A DNA stretch of 64,000 nucleotides from Bacillota bacterium. Lineage in GTDB: Bacteria; Bacillota; Clostridia; DSM-8532. The stretch's first letter is position 1. Each line of letters starts with the position of its first letter. Location: positions 1 through 64,000 of the forward strand of contig JAKIML020000074.1 in the NCBI GenBank assembly GCA_022702935.2, in the 5' to 3' direction. The position numbers and the translations under genes were made by a program. The notes under the pieces are model-generated. The model saw only the letters and a list, made by a program, of their open reading frames with translations, did not search any database and was not told the origin of the DNA. Positions 26,750 through 36,789 of the stretch are shown here, piece by piece.

Positions 26750-28426
26750 ATGCTAAAGCCAAAATTAATGACTGTACTAAAGGAAGGATATACTAAGGAA
26801 CAACTCTTTAAAGACATCGTCGCAGGTATTATTGTCGGTATTATCGCCATTCCGCTCTCCATAGCATTGGCCATTGCCTCAGGCGTATCTCCGGAAAAAG
26901 GACTATATACAGCCATAATCGCTGGCTTTATCATATCCTTATTGGGTGGAAGCCGTGTACAAATCGGCGGCCCCACAGGCGCCTTTGTTGTAATAATCTA
27001 CGACATCATCCAAAAGCAGGGATACCAGGCCCTGGTTGTTGCCACCCTATTAGCTGGGCTCATCCTTATTTTTATGGGGCTTTTGAAACTGGGCAGCATT
27101 ATCAAATACATCCCCTACCCCATCACCACGGGCTTTACCAGCGGTATTGCCCTGGTTATATTCTCACAGCAGATTAAAGACTTTTTTGGTCTTCAAATGG
27201 AGCATGTGCCTTCCGAATTTATCCCTCGATGGAGTGAGTACATAAAAACCTTCAATACTATGTCAGTAAACAGCCTGATAGTGGGAATCATCTCATTGCT
27301 CATCATCATGGGCTGGCCCTATATCAACAAGAAAATACCGGGACAGTTGGTTGCCATTGGTGTAACCACTGGAGCCGTTCAGCTTCTGGGTATAAAGGTG
27401 GAGACCATTGGCGATCGGTACAGCCAGCTTAAGGCCGCTCTTCCCACCTTGCAGGTTCCGCAAATCAGCCTGTCCACGATAACCAGTCTTCTTCCCACCG
27501 CCCTGACCATCGCAGTGCTGGCAGGCATAGAATCCCTGTTGTCGGCGGTGGTTGCCGACGGTATGATTGGCGGAAAACACCGTTCTAATATGGAACTGGT
27601 TGCCCAGGGTACAGCCAATATCTTCTCAGTGCTTTTTGGCGGTATTCCCGCCACCGGGGCCATTGCCCGCACCGCAGCCAATATCCGTAACGGCGGAAGA
27701 ACACCCGTGGCAGGTATGGTGCACTCCCTGACAGTGCTGGCCGTAATGATGCTCTTGATGCCCCTGGCCAAGCTCATCCCCATGACCACCCTGGCCGCCA
27801 TCCTGATGGTGGTCGCCTATAATATGAGTGAGTGGCGTTCCTTCAAGAACCTGTTCAAGGCCCCCAAGACCGATATTGCTGTTCTTTTGGTCACCTTTGT
27901 ATTGACCGTGGTCTTTGATCTGGTGGTGGCCATTGAGTTCGGTGTGGTCATGGCCGCCTTCCTCTTTATGAAGCGCATGGCCGATACCACCAAGGTAGAA
28001 TCCATTAAGGATGATTTGGAGGACACCCCCGATCTTACCATGAATAATCCTGAAGGCATTGATCCGGCCATCCAGGTTTATCAGATCTATGGCCCCTTCT
28101 TCTTTGGTGCCGCAGACAAGTTCACCGACACCATCCGGGAGAGTATCACTCCAACCCGGGCCATGATCATCCGTATGAAGCATGTGCCTTTCATGGATGC
28201 CACCGCCTATCATGCCCTGTTTAAAACCTATTCCTACTGCAGAAAGCATCGCATTCTGCTTCTCTTTACTCAGGTTCAGGAACCGGTTTACGCTTTGCTT
28301 GACAAGAATGGATTCATTGAGCTGGTGGGCCGGGATAACTTCTGTGAAAACATTGAGGGGGCGCTGATTCGTGCCAATGCCTATATTGAGCTTCACAGGA
28401 AGTACCCCATAGCAAAAGAAGCATAA
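26750..28426 (+). CDS. SulP-family inorganic anion transporter with STAS domain
   Basis: A 558-residue SLC26/SulP transporter with about 12-14 membrane segments (roughly 15-420). GGSRVQIGGPTGAFVVI and the later GGIPATGAIARTAANIRNGGRTPVAGM are family motifs. A cytosolic STAS domain (about 440-555) follows, with IRMKHVPFMDATAYHAL containing the nucleotide-binding/phosphorylation region. Likely substrates are sulfate, bicarbonate or another small anion. I chose the ATG at 26750, just after AAAGGGG/TAAGGA; the upstream frame lacks a ribosome-binding site. Confidence 0.94.
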   Translation: MLKPKLMTVLKEGYTKEQLFKDIVAGIIVGIIAIPLSIALAIASGVSPEKGLYTAIIAGFIISLLGGSRVQIGGPTGAFVVIIYDIIQKQGYQALVVATLLAGLILIFMGLLKLGSIIKYIPYPITTGFTSGIALVIFSQQIKDFFGLQMEHVPSEFIPRWSEYIKTFNTMSVNSLIVGIISLLIIMGWPYINKKIPGQLVAIGVTTGAVQLLGIKVETIGDRYSQLKAALPTLQVPQISLSTITSLLPTALTIAVLAGIESLLSAVVADGMIGGKHRSNMELVAQGTANIFSVLFGGIPATGAIARTAANIRNGGRTPVAGMVHSLTVLAVMMLLMPLAKLIPMTTLAAILMVVAYNMSEWRSFKNLFKAPKTDIAVLLVTFVLTVVFDLVVAIEFGVVMAAFLFMKRMADTTKVESIKDDLEDTPDLTMNNPEGIDPAIQVYQIYGPFFFGAADKFTDTIRESITPTRAMIIRMKHVPFMDATAYHALFKTYSYCRKHRILLLFTQVQEPVYALLDKNGFIELVGRDNFCENIEGALIRANAYIELHRKYPIAKEA

Positions 28427-28435
28427 GCATCAAAG

Positions 28436-28472
28436 AAGGGCTTACCGCCTGTCATGACAGGGGTAAGCCCTT
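28436..28472 (+). terminator. Terminator of sulP
   Basis: An 11-base outer stem (28436-28446 with 28462-28472) encloses the inner palindrome CCTGTCATGACAGG (28448-28461), followed by TTTT. It lies ten bases past the stop. Confidence 0.9.
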
Positions 28473-28582
28473 TTCGTATTTCAGTTTATTGAAAGATGTT
28501 CATATTGAACGACTCTTCCGGTCATGACCATGCCAAAACCTATTCAGAACGGTTCATGGCCATCTTCATAAGCATTTGGGAT

Positions 28583-29506
28583 TTAATTCTTATCGGAAGC
28601 CACTTCCTTGATAGAGGTCACTAAACCCGCAATATTCTGAATATCTGAAGGAATAATAATCTTGGTCGCTTTGCCGTCTGCCACCTTTTCAAAGGCTTCC
28701 AGGCTGCGGATGGAGATAACCTCGGGGCTGAGTTCCTGCTCTTTAATCATTCTTAAGCCCTGAGCGGTGGCTTGCTGAACCTTGAGGATGGCCTCGGCCT
28801 GACCCTCGGCTTCGCGAATCATAGCCTCCTTCTTGGCTTCGGCACGAAGAATGGCTGAAGCTTTCTCAGCTTCGGCTTCAAGGATCATGGATTGTTTCTT
28901 ACCCTCGGCAACAAGAATATTTGAAGTCTTTTCACCCTCGGCCCTAAGAATGGCTTCACGTCTCTCACGCTCTGCACGCATCTGCTTTTCCATGGCATTC
29001 TGGATATCGGCGGGAGGAAGAATGTTCTTCACTTCAACACGGTTAATCTTAATGCCCCAGGGATCGGTGGCCTCATCCAGAATTATGCGCATTTTATTAT
29101 TGATTATATCTCTTGAGGTTAAGGTTTCATCCAGCTCCAGCTCACCAATGATATTACGCAGGGTTGTGGAAGCCAGAATCTCTATGGCGGTTATAGGCCG
29201 CTCAACACCATAGGTATAGAGCTTGGGATCGGTGATCTGAAAATAGACTACAGTATCAATCTGCATGGTAACATTGTCCTTGGTAATAACGGGCTGGGGC
29301 GGAAAATCAAGAACCCTTTCCTTAAGGGATACTCGATTGGCGATTTTGTCTATGAGGGGAAGCTTAAAATGAAGACCCACCGACCAGGATTCCTTATAGG
29401 CTCCCAACCGCTCAATAACATAGACCTGGGCCTGGGGAACCACCTTGATATTGGCGGCAAAGATAATCACCAGAAGAGCAATTAATATGAAAATAACATA
29501 TTCCAT
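28583..29506 (-). CDS. SPFH/Band 7 membrane scaffold protein (QmcA/stomatin-like)
   Basis: A 307-residue protein with an N-terminal membrane anchor (about 2-20), the SPFH domain (VPQAQVYVIERLGAYKESW to about 170) and a long coiled-coil rich in Glu, Ala and Lys (about 175-265, repeated AEAEK/AEGEK units). Such proteins form oligomeric cages or microdomains that hold membrane proteases and enzymes. It lies 25 bases after the nfeD-like gene, its usual partner. A GGAGG site precedes the ATG. Confidence 0.95.
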   Translation of the reverse strand: MEYVIFILIALLVIIFAANIKVVPQAQVYVIERLGAYKESWSVGLHFKLPLIDKIANRVSLKERVLDFPPQPVITKDNVTMQIDTVVYFQITDPKLYTYGVERPITAIEILASTTLRNIIGELELDETLTSRDIINNKMRIILDEATDPWGIKINRVEVKNILPPADIQNAMEKQMRAERERREAILRAEGEKTSNILVAEGKKQSMILEAEAEKASAILRAEAKKEAMIREAEGQAEAILKVQQATAQGLRMIKEQELSPEVISIRSLEAFEKVADGKATKIIIPSDIQNIAGLVTSIKEVASDKN

Positions 29507-29531
29507 TTTTCTACCTCCAAAGATTTTATAT

Positions 29532-29963
29532 TCAAGACGGGCTTACAATAAGCTTTACGCCTTCAATACCTTCAACAATAACCTCTCTATCCTTTAAGAT
29601 GGTCTCACCATTTTTGCTGATGGCCGTCCAGACCACACCCTTGAGCTTAACCTGACCAGCAGCATGCTCAGAGATGTCGACCAGAACAATCCCCTTTGAG
29701 CCGATAATGGCATCGGTATTGGTCTTTTGACTTCCTACCTGTAAATATTTGACAGCCACCGGACGGGTAAAAATCAAAAGCACCAGGGATACAAGCAAAA
29801 AGGCCAGAAGCTGAACCCACAGCGGGGCATTTATCAAGGTCAGCAAAAGTGCCACCAGCGAACCAGCCGCAAACCAAATGGTAGTCAAGCTCACCGTCGC
29901 TGCTTCAATGATGATCAACAGCAAAATCAGCCCTAACCAGATGTAGACATTCAAATGCTCCAT
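29532..29963 (-). CDS. NfeD-family membrane protein
   Basis: A 143-residue protein. Three hydrophobic segments (about 8-30, 34-50 and 50-68) are followed by a cytosolic OB-fold (DAIIGSKGIVLVDISEHAAGQVKLKG). Short NfeD proteins pair with an SPFH protein encoded next door, as here, and are thought to modulate microdomain assembly. A strong AAGGAGG site precedes the ATG. Confidence 0.93.
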   Translation of the reverse strand: MEHLNVYIWLGLILLLIIIEAATVSLTTIWFAAGSLVALLLTLINAPLWVQLLAFLLVSLVLLIFTRPVAVKYLQVGSQKTNTDAIIGSKGIVLVDISEHAAGQVKLKGVVWTAISKNGETILKDREVIVEGIEGVKLIVSPS

Positions 29964-30035
29964 CCTATCAACCTCCTTGAAACCAGTTATTGATATTTTA
30001 TGGTCTAATCTTCGTAAGATTCACCGTAAACGTCC

Positions 30036-31196
30036 TTATTCGGTCTTCTGCTCCATTTCGGTTGCTGCATTACCGTTAAGGAGCTTCAGATAGCATCTTC
30101 TTCTGCGGTGAATGCGCGTTTTATAGTTTCTCCACATGGATTGAACTGCATGATTGGTTTCCAGTTCGGGAGACGCAATAGCCCTGACTACACCATTCTT
30201 AATAGCGTTTCGGGTCAGCTCGTCCAGCATGACATAGGGTACACCCTTTGAGCGCAATTCGGGCCGGATAGCCACCAGATAAAGGTCCAGGGTGTCATTC
30301 TTCTTTATGGCCCTCAACACCCTGATAAAGCCAAAGGGCAGCAACCTTCCCTTGCTCTTTTTGATAGCATGGGACAGCGAGGGCATAATAATGCCGAAAC
30401 CGGCCAGCTTCCCGTCGGGGCCCTTAATGATACTGATATAGTCGGTATTCACATAGGAAAAGTATTGCTTGGCATAGGTCTCGATCTGTTTTTCAGTAAT
30501 AGGGACTACACCATAAAGATGCTCATAGCCCTTATTGATGAGGTCAAAAATCTCGGGGATATAGGGGATGCAATCCTTGCTCTTTTTAAGCGGCACCACG
30601 CTGAGGCCGTACTTCTCCTTGGCTTTTTCAGCCAGGGCTGAAATCTTTGCAAGGACCTCCTTGTCGGGGATGGTAATGTCTATCTCGATCCACTCGGCAT
30701 CTTTGACATAACCATAGGCCTCCACATGCTTCATATAGTAGGGGTGATTGTAGATGGTGATAAAGGTGCCCATCTCTTCAAACCCTTCAACCAGCATGCC
30801 TTCCTTATCCAGATCACAGAAGCCGAGGGGGCCGTGAACACCTTCCAGGCCTTTCTCCCTGGCCCAATTCTCCACAGTGTCAAAAAGGGCCTTGGAAACC
30901 TCATAGTCGTCAATAAAGTCCACCCAGCCAAAGCGGGCATACTTCTTCCCCCACTTTTCAATAAAGCTGTGGTTGACAATGCCCATGATGCGTCCCACCA
31001 GCTTCCCGTCCTTGTATGCCAGCCATTTCTCCGCCTCACAATAATCGAAAGCAGGGTTCTTGGATTCATCCAGGGTAAACTTCTCGTCAGAGATTAGCGG
31101 GGGTACCCAATAGGGATTATCGCTATACAGGGTAAACGGAAAATTGATGAACGCCTTAAGCTGTCGTTTTGTTTCAACTTTTACAATTTCAATCAT
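30036..31196 (-). CDS. GNAT-like protein of the YghO type
   Basis: A 386-residue soluble protein. The N-terminal part (FPFTLYSDNPYWVPPLISDE, then AYKDGKLVGRIMGIVN) and the C-terminal part (YLVAIRPELRSKGVPYVMLDE) look like acyl-CoA N-acyltransferase folds. It matches the YghO-type family seen in many bacteria, whose substrate is unknown. It starts 67 bases after the PhoH-like gene on the same strand. The end is basic (KTRIHRRRRCYLK), which may bind nucleic acid; that is a guess. Confidence 0.8.
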   Translation of the reverse strand: MIEIVKVETKRQLKAFINFPFTLYSDNPYWVPPLISDEKFTLDESKNPAFDYCEAEKWLAYKDGKLVGRIMGIVNHSFIEKWGKKYARFGWVDFIDDYEVSKALFDTVENWAREKGLEGVHGPLGFCDLDKEGMLVEGFEEMGTFITIYNHPYYMKHVEAYGYVKDAEWIEIDITIPDKEVLAKISALAEKAKEKYGLSVVPLKKSKDCIPYIPEIFDLINKGYEHLYGVVPITEKQIETYAKQYFSYVNTDYISIIKGPDGKLAGFGIIMPSLSHAIKKSKGRLLPFGFIRVLRAIKKNDTLDLYLVAIRPELRSKGVPYVMLDELTRNAIKNGVVRAIASPELETNHAVQSMWRNYKTRIHRRRRCYLKLLNGNAATEMEQKTE

Positions 31197-31263
31197 ATGT
31201 ACACTCCTTAATGCTATCCATCCCTATTATACCATTGCCAGCATACCCCGACAATGTTTACGG

Positions 31264-32634
31264 CTACATGTACCTTTCAGCAATTCGGGCCAACGGACTT
31301 CTTTCCACCTGCTTTAAGGCCACATGTCCGGTAATATTGAACTGCTTCATCCTGTCCACAGTATAGACCAGACCATTGCTTTTGGCATCCACCAACACAT
31401 TATCAATCTGATTGTCAGAAGGGTCTCCTATAAAGACAAACTTGGACCCAAATCCCGCACGGGTAAGCATGAGCTTGGCCAGATGGGGTGTCAGCTCCTG
31501 GGCCTCATCCACAATGACCATGGCATTGCTCAAGGTGCGGCCCCGCATATAGGTAAATGTCTTGGTTTCAATGATCCCCTTGGCCTTAAAGGTTTCTATA
31601 AAATGCTCCACCGAGAAATCGGGTTTCTCGCCCACTCTCGGGGGCTTTGCATTGTCTTCCCTGACATTGTTCTTTGCGGTCATCAGATTGCTGATGGCAT
31701 CATAGAAGCTGCCCATCCAGGGCCGGAGCTTTTCATCCTCGGTTCCCGGAAGATAACCAATATCGTTTCCTGCCGCTATGGTGGGTCTGACAAAGACTAT
31801 CTTGCTGTACTCCCCCTGCTCAATAACCTTTTCAAGAGCCACCGCCGTGGCCAGAATGGTCTTGCCCGATCCGGCGCCTCCGGTAATGGTGACAAAAGGA
31901 ATATCCTTATCCATAAGAAGCTCAAAAGCCATCTTCTGTTCCCGGTTAATGGGTGAAAGCCCCCAGGCTGTCTGCTTTGCATATTTGAGGGGTACGATAA
32001 GACTCCCGTCAAAGCGGGCCAGGACCTTATGATTATCATCGTCCAGGCTGGTGATGTTTAAAAACTCATTGGGATAAAGGGGCTCCTCCAACGATATCTC
32101 ATGGGCAGGAAGTCCACCCTTGTAGATAAGGTTGATCTTCTCGGAAGGGGCATAAACATCCCGATAGCCCGTATAGAGCTCATCACACTTAATCTTGTCA
32201 TTATTATAGTCCTGGGCCTCTATACCGAAGGAATCGGCCTTGATGGCCATATACACATCCTTGGTCACCAATATGGTGGGGATATGGGGTGTTTCCTTTT
32301 GAAGATTCTTGGCCATGGCCAGAATGCGTGTATCATTCTTTTGGGTATCAATGCCCTGTGGAATACAGGACATATCCATATGATTGAGTTCAATGCGAAT
32401 GGTTCCGCCATCGGGGGTTTTGATCCCCTGCTCCAGATTGCCCTGGCTTCTCAGGCTGTTGAGCTCTCTGGCTGCAATTCTGGCATGATAGCCCACCATG
32501 CCCTCACGGTTTTTGATGTTATCCAATTCCTCAATGGCAACGATGGGTATAATAACGTTGTTGTCCTCAAAGTTGAAAAAGCAGTTGGGATCATGAATGA
32601 TCACGTTGGTGTCCAGGATATAGTTCTTTACCAT
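31264..32634 (-). CDS. PIN-PhoH fusion ATPase (YlaK-like)
   Basis: A 456-residue protein combining an N-terminal PIN ribonuclease domain (NYILDTNVIIHDP, with acidic residues through about 150) and a C-terminal PhoH ATPase (Walker A TGGAGSGKT at about 254-262, Walker B VIVDEAQELTP). PhoH2-type fusions act as RNA helicase/RNase enzymes in other bacteria. It lies 36 bases after the yhaM-like exonuclease gene, consistent with an RNA-metabolism transcript. Confidence 0.93.
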   Translation of the reverse strand: MVKNYILDTNVIIHDPNCFFNFEDNNVIIPIVAIEELDNIKNREGMVGYHARIAARELNSLRSQGNLEQGIKTPDGGTIRIELNHMDMSCIPQGIDTQKNDTRILAMAKNLQKETPHIPTILVTKDVYMAIKADSFGIEAQDYNNDKIKCDELYTGYRDVYAPSEKINLIYKGGLPAHEISLEEPLYPNEFLNITSLDDDNHKVLARFDGSLIVPLKYAKQTAWGLSPINREQKMAFELLMDKDIPFVTITGGAGSGKTILATAVALEKVIEQGEYSKIVFVRPTIAAGNDIGYLPGTEDEKLRPWMGSFYDAISNLMTAKNNVREDNAKPPRVGEKPDFSVEHFIETFKAKGIIETKTFTYMRGRTLSNAMVIVDEAQELTPHLAKLMLTRAGFGSKFVFIGDPSDNQIDNVLVDAKSNGLVYTVDRMKQFNITGHVALKQVERSPLARIAERYM

Positions 32635-32670
32635 ACGCCTATGACCTCCCTAAGAAATGATGCAGGTCCT

Positions 32671-33627
32671 TCAGGGGATATCGGTCTTATATATGCTTCT
32701 TCGATCCAGGGACCACACAGGATCTGAGAAGCACCCAGGTGCAACGTTGCGTGTGGCATTCTGGTAATCATAAACCCGCGCGTCAATGAGGTCAAGATGA
32801 TGCAGAAGCTCAGCCTCCAGGAACATGGGCTTTTTGGGGCTCCCATACTCAGGCTCGTAATGATGACTGATAATCATATGCTTTAAAAGCAGAAGAATTT
32901 CCTCAGAGACTCCTATTTGCCGACCAGCTCTGTCCAGCTCCTCAACCCCCATAATAATGTGGCCTAGAAGCTGACCTTGCTTGGAATACTCAGCAATTCC
33001 CAGCTCATTGCTGGATAACTCCCCAATCTTGGCCAGATCATGGATAATAACCCCCGCATACAAAAGATCGGTATTGATGCCTTCGTAGACCTGAGTTAAG
33101 GCCTCAGCAGCCTTCAGCATGCGAAGAATATGGAACAAAAGCCCGCTTCTTATAGCGTGATGCAGGCTTTTTGCAGCAGGATAATAAAGAAGCCTCTCTT
33201 CCTTTTCGTCCAGAAGCTTCATGACAAGCGAGCGTATCTCGGGATTTCTGATTTTAGTGGTATAAAGATAAATGGCTTCCAGCATCTCCTCGGGAGGGAG
33301 GGGAGCCGATGGTACGAAATCACCGATGAGCTTTTGATCCTCCTCATCGGCTATCTTGATCTTATTGATGCTCAACTGAAGGGCATCCTTCCACAGATCG
33401 ACACGGGCATTGACATAGTAGAGCTTATTGGTGATTAATGCTGTGTACTCCTGCTCTCCCGTATCCCACCATTTGGCCGACACATCCCCCGTCTGATCCG
33501 ACAGGATCATGTCCAGATAGGTCTTCTTATTGGATGACAGCTTCAAATCCACAGACTTTAAAATGTAAATCCCATTGATGGTCTCGCCGGGTTTCAGGTC
33601 AGCAATCTTTGTTCCCTCAAATTTCAT
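32671..33627 (-). CDS. yhaM: 3'-5' exoribonuclease YhaM-like (OB fold plus HD domain)
   Basis: A 318-residue protein. The N-terminal OB-fold (about 10-90, TYLDMILSDQTGDVSAKWWD) is followed by an HD phosphohydrolase domain (about 150-290) with SLHHAIRSGLLFHI and IHDLAKIGEL metal ligands. This is the architecture of YhaM, a Mn-dependent 3'-5' exoribonuclease of Firmicutes. A GGGGG site precedes the ATG. It lies between the HD-GYP gene upstream and the PhoH gene downstream. Confidence 0.92.
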   Translation of the reverse strand: MKFEGTKIADLKPGETINGIYILKSVDLKLSSNKKTYLDMILSDQTGDVSAKWWDTGEQEYTALITNKLYYVNARVDLWKDALQLSINKIKIADEEDQKLIGDFVPSAPLPPEEMLEAIYLYTTKIRNPEIRSLVMKLLDEKEERLLYYPAAKSLHHAIRSGLLFHILRMLKAAEALTQVYEGINTDLLYAGVIIHDLAKIGELSSNELGIAEYSKQGQLLGHIIMGVEELDRAGRQIGVSEEILLLLKHMIISHHYEPEYGSPKKPMFLEAELLHHLDLIDARVYDYQNATRNVAPGCFSDPVWSLDRRSIYKTDIP

Positions 33628-33674
33628 TCAATGACCCCCAATAGCGATAGTCCCAAATGCGTCCCTGCACCTTC

Positions 33675-34739
33675 TCAAATATCCCATATATCTATAATAC
33701 GGTATTCGAGCCTTTTTGATAAATCCACTTCCTTATGGTTGACAAGCATCTTCCCTGCTTCATCCATAACAATACGAATGACCGGGCGATTGGGGAACTG
33801 AGGATTGTACCGTGAGACCAGACCCTTTTCACCGGTATTGAGCAGCACGGCTGTTCCTATGGGGAAATGGGCAACATGTTTGGTGAACGCATCCAGAACG
33901 CTTCTGTCAAAATGCTTATTGGAAAGGGAATACATGTAATCCACAACTTCGTGTGGAAGCATCTTCTTTCTATAAACCCTGTCAGTGGTTAAGGCATCGT
34001 AAACATCGGCAACAGCGACAATCCTGGCATAAAGGGGAATTTCACTGTTCTTTAAACCATAGGGATAGCCGCTGCCGTCCAGCCTTTCATGGTGATAGAG
34101 GGCGATTTCCTGTACAGCAGTATTGATGCTGGAGGAATTCCTCAAGATTTCATAGCCGTAAGCCGTATGCCTTTTTGCTTCCTCGAATTCATTTTTAGAG
34201 AGGCAGGAAGGCTTTAAGAGAATATCCTCACTGACCATCACCTTTCCAACGTCATGGAGAAGGGCGCCCGTTCCCAAATCCTTCAAATTGTCCCCCTTAA
34301 CGCCCATGGCGATACCAATAATCAGGGACAGAATACAGACGTTGACACTGTGGGAGAAGGTGTAATCATCAATGGAACGGATATCCGATATGTTGAGCAC
34401 AATTTGATCGCTTTGAAGAATATTTCCCAAGAGCTTATCGACTATTTCCAGAATCTTCTTCCCATCCACCGAGATCCGGATGGACGGTGAGGTCATAATA
34501 TTCTTGATCTTGGCTTTAACTTCAGTTACAATCTCTTCTCTGACGACTTCCGGATTCTTAATATCCCTGGACAAATCGTCTTCTATGTAAATTTCGGTAA
34601 AATTGTAACTCTCAAGGGTTGCTATCATCTCATCGGTGAGTACAGTTCCGGCAGACAAAAGAACGACACCATCTAATGATAGTATGGTGCGCGCTACACG
34701 ATAGCCTGCCCGAGCTCTATCTAAACTCACCTTTCTCAC
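33675..34739 (-). CDS. HD-GYP domain protein, probable cyclic-di-GMP phosphodiesterase
   Basis: A 354-residue protein starting at GTG, with GGAGG ten bases upstream. The N-terminal domain (about 1-110) has no clear sensor fold. The HD-GYP domain (about 120-290) has SHSVNVCILS, the metal pair LLHDVGKVMV, and HHERLDGSGYPYGLK with the diagnostic GYP. A C-terminal PilZ-like or beta-rich tail (about 300-354) follows. It is expected to hydrolyse cyclic-di-GMP, tying this strain to that second messenger. No receiver domain is fused. Confidence 0.93.
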   Translation of the reverse strand: MRKVSLDRARAGYRVARTILSLDGVVLLSAGTVLTDEMIATLESYNFTEIYIEDDLSRDIKNPEVVREEIVTEVKAKIKNIMTSPSIRISVDGKKILEIVDKLLGNILQSDQIVLNISDIRSIDDYTFSHSVNVCILSLIIGIAMGVKGDNLKDLGTGALLHDVGKVMVSEDILLKPSCLSKNEFEEAKRHTAYGYEILRNSSSINTAVQEIALYHHERLDGSGYPYGLKNSEIPLYARIVAVADVYDALTTDRVYRKKMLPHEVVDYMYSLSNKHFDRSVLDAFTKHVAHFPIGTAVLLNTGEKGLVSRYNPQFPNRPVIRIVMDEAGKMLVNHKEVDLSKRLEYRIIDIWDI

Positions 34740-34939
34740 TTAGAGTTGACCTCCTGAAATCAAACCAATTAAGTCATTTCAAATGGATACATTTTTTATA
34801 TATTAACATAGTGAGTATTCAAAGTCAAAGCGAAACTCGTATAAACAAACAATCTTAGCTATTATTACACATAAAAACTTATTTTTTTGATTATTTCTAT
34901 ATATTTATCGGATGTGTAAAATAATTACATTAGATTAAA

Positions 34940-34963
34940 AGTGGGTAACTTTCGTTACCCACT
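34940..34963. terminator. Terminator of pgcA, usable on both strands
   Basis: A perfect ten-base stem (34940-34949 with 34954-34963) around a four-base loop has T-tracts on either side. It lies 31 bases past the pgcA stop. The rest of the 34740-34993 gap is AT-rich and probably holds the HD-GYP promoter. Confidence 0.88.
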
Positions 34964-34993
34964 GCATTTTTTCAGTACATTGACATCACTTTA

Positions 34994-36727
34994 TTAAGCC
35001 AGCAAAGGACGAATGACCGACAGCACATCCTCCCGGAACTGAGCCAGTGCCTTGTCAGCACCCTCAAGAGAGTCGGCAGATACCCCGTAGTAAATCTTGA
35101 TTTTGGGTTCGGTGCCTGAAGGACGGATGCAGAACCAGAAGCCCGAGGCCATCCGATAGTAAAGCACATTGGAAGGCGGAAGATCCAGCGGGCTCTTCTC
35201 TTCCGATGTATAATCATATTTGATTTGCTGCTGATAGTCGGAAAGGGAGGCAACCTTGGCATTGCCAAAGGCCTTAGGACTTTCCTTTCTCAAGGTTTCC
35301 ATGGCTGCGGCAATCTTTTCTACACCCTCTTTTCCTTTCAGTGTAAAGGAATCAATGCCTTCCTTGACAAAGCCATACTTCTTGTATATCTCCAGAAGAC
35401 CATCGTAAAGGGTCATTCCCTTGGATTTATACCAGGCAAAGACCTCTGCCACCAGCATGGCAGCCACCACAGCGTCCTTATCCCGGGCATGGGTGCCGGC
35501 CAGATAACCATAGCTTTCCTCAAAGCCGAACAGGAACTTCTTCTTGCCCGTGTCATCCAGAAGCCGAATCTTCTCACCAATGAACTTAAAGCCGGTGAGT
35601 ACATCCAGTATCTCAACACCGTAATGCTCGGCTATTTTTCTGGCCAAATCGCTGGATACAATGGTTTTTACCACAAAGCCGTTTTCGGGAAGCTCTTCTC
35701 TTTCCTTCTTCTGGGAAAGGATGTACTCCAGAAGCAGGCAGCCTGTTTGATTACCAGTGAGGGTGATATAGTCGCCCTTGGCATCGCGGACTACCACGCC
35801 TACACGGTCAGCATCGGGGTCAGTACCGATAATGAGTTCCACATTCTCCTTCTGAGCCATGCTGATAGCTATTTCAAAGGCTGCTCTTTCTTCAGGATTG
35901 GGGTATTTGACGGTGGAGAATTCGGGATCGGGAAGCTCCTGTTCCTTAACAACCTCCACATTTTCAAAACCAATCTCTTTAAGAATCCGTCTTACAGGCT
36001 TATTACCGGTGCCATGCAAGGGGGTATAAATCAGGCGGGCCTCTTTGCCATACTTTCTTGAAAGCTCAGGATTGACACAAACCTTCTTGAGGGCCTCAAT
36101 ATAGGCATTGTCAATCTCCTGGCCAATCATGGTGATCAGGCCCTTCTGAAGCGCCTCCTGCTTGTCCATGATCTTCACAGTGGCAATGTCCGAAACCGCA
36201 TTAACCTCCTCAATGACCTGATCCGATTCGGCAGGAGGTAACTGGCATCCGTCACTGCCATAGGCCTTAAAGCCGTTATATTCTTTGGGATTATGGCTGG
36301 CTGTGATGACCACACCGCCTGCGCAACCCAGATGACGGACAGCAAAGGAAAGCTCGGGTGTGGGACGAAGCGCATCAAACAGGTAGGCCTTAATGCCGTT
36401 TCCGGCCATAACCTGAGCGGTTTCCAAAGCAAACTCATCGGAGCAGCGGCGTGAATCGTAGGCGATGGCCACACCCTTGTCCTGCTCACCGCGCTTGATA
36501 ATGAACTGGGCAAAGCCCTGAGCTGCTTTTCTGACGGTGTATTTGTTCATGCGGTTGGTTCCTGCACCAATAACACCCCGCATACCGCCTGTTCCGAATT
36601 CCAGATCCCGATAAAAACGATCCTCGATTTCCTTTTCATTGTCCTTAATGCTCAGGAGCTCTGCGCGTGTGTTTGCATCAAAATAAGGATTTTCCGTCCA
36701 TGTTTGGTACTGCTTCATGTAACTCAT
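34994..36727 (-). CDS. pgcA: Phospho-sugar mutase (phosphoglucomutase PgcA type)
   Basis: A 577-residue alpha-D-phosphohexomutase that interconverts glucose 1- and 6-phosphate. The phosphoserine loop is ITASHNPKEYNGFKAYGSDG, the metal loop GTDPDADRVGVVV, sugar recognition GFEESYGYLAG, and phosphate binding RPSGTEPKIKIYYG. I chose the ATG at 36727, just after GGAGAGA; the longer frame has no ribosome-binding site. It is the last gene of the rny-ymdB-spoVS run. Confidence 0.96.
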   Translation of the reverse strand: MSYMKQYQTWTENPYFDANTRAELLSIKDNEKEIEDRFYRDLEFGTGGMRGVIGAGTNRMNKYTVRKAAQGFAQFIIKRGEQDKGVAIAYDSRRCSDEFALETAQVMAGNGIKAYLFDALRPTPELSFAVRHLGCAGGVVITASHNPKEYNGFKAYGSDGCQLPPAESDQVIEEVNAVSDIATVKIMDKQEALQKGLITMIGQEIDNAYIEALKKVCVNPELSRKYGKEARLIYTPLHGTGNKPVRRILKEIGFENVEVVKEQELPDPEFSTVKYPNPEERAAFEIAISMAQKENVELIIGTDPDADRVGVVVRDAKGDYITLTGNQTGCLLLEYILSQKKEREELPENGFVVKTIVSSDLARKIAEHYGVEILDVLTGFKFIGEKIRLLDDTGKKKFLFGFEESYGYLAGTHARDKDAVVAAMLVAEVFAWYKSKGMTLYDGLLEIYKKYGFVKEGIDSFTLKGKEGVEKIAAAMETLRKESPKAFGNAKVASLSDYQQQIKYDYTSEEKSPLDLPPSNVLYYRMASGFWFCIRPSGTEPKIKIYYGVSADSLEGADKALAQFREDVLSVIRPLLA

Positions 36728-36789
36728 ACTATCTCTCCATTCTACATGTAAATATTGTGCCACTTACTGCGTATTTTTCGGCATTGCTT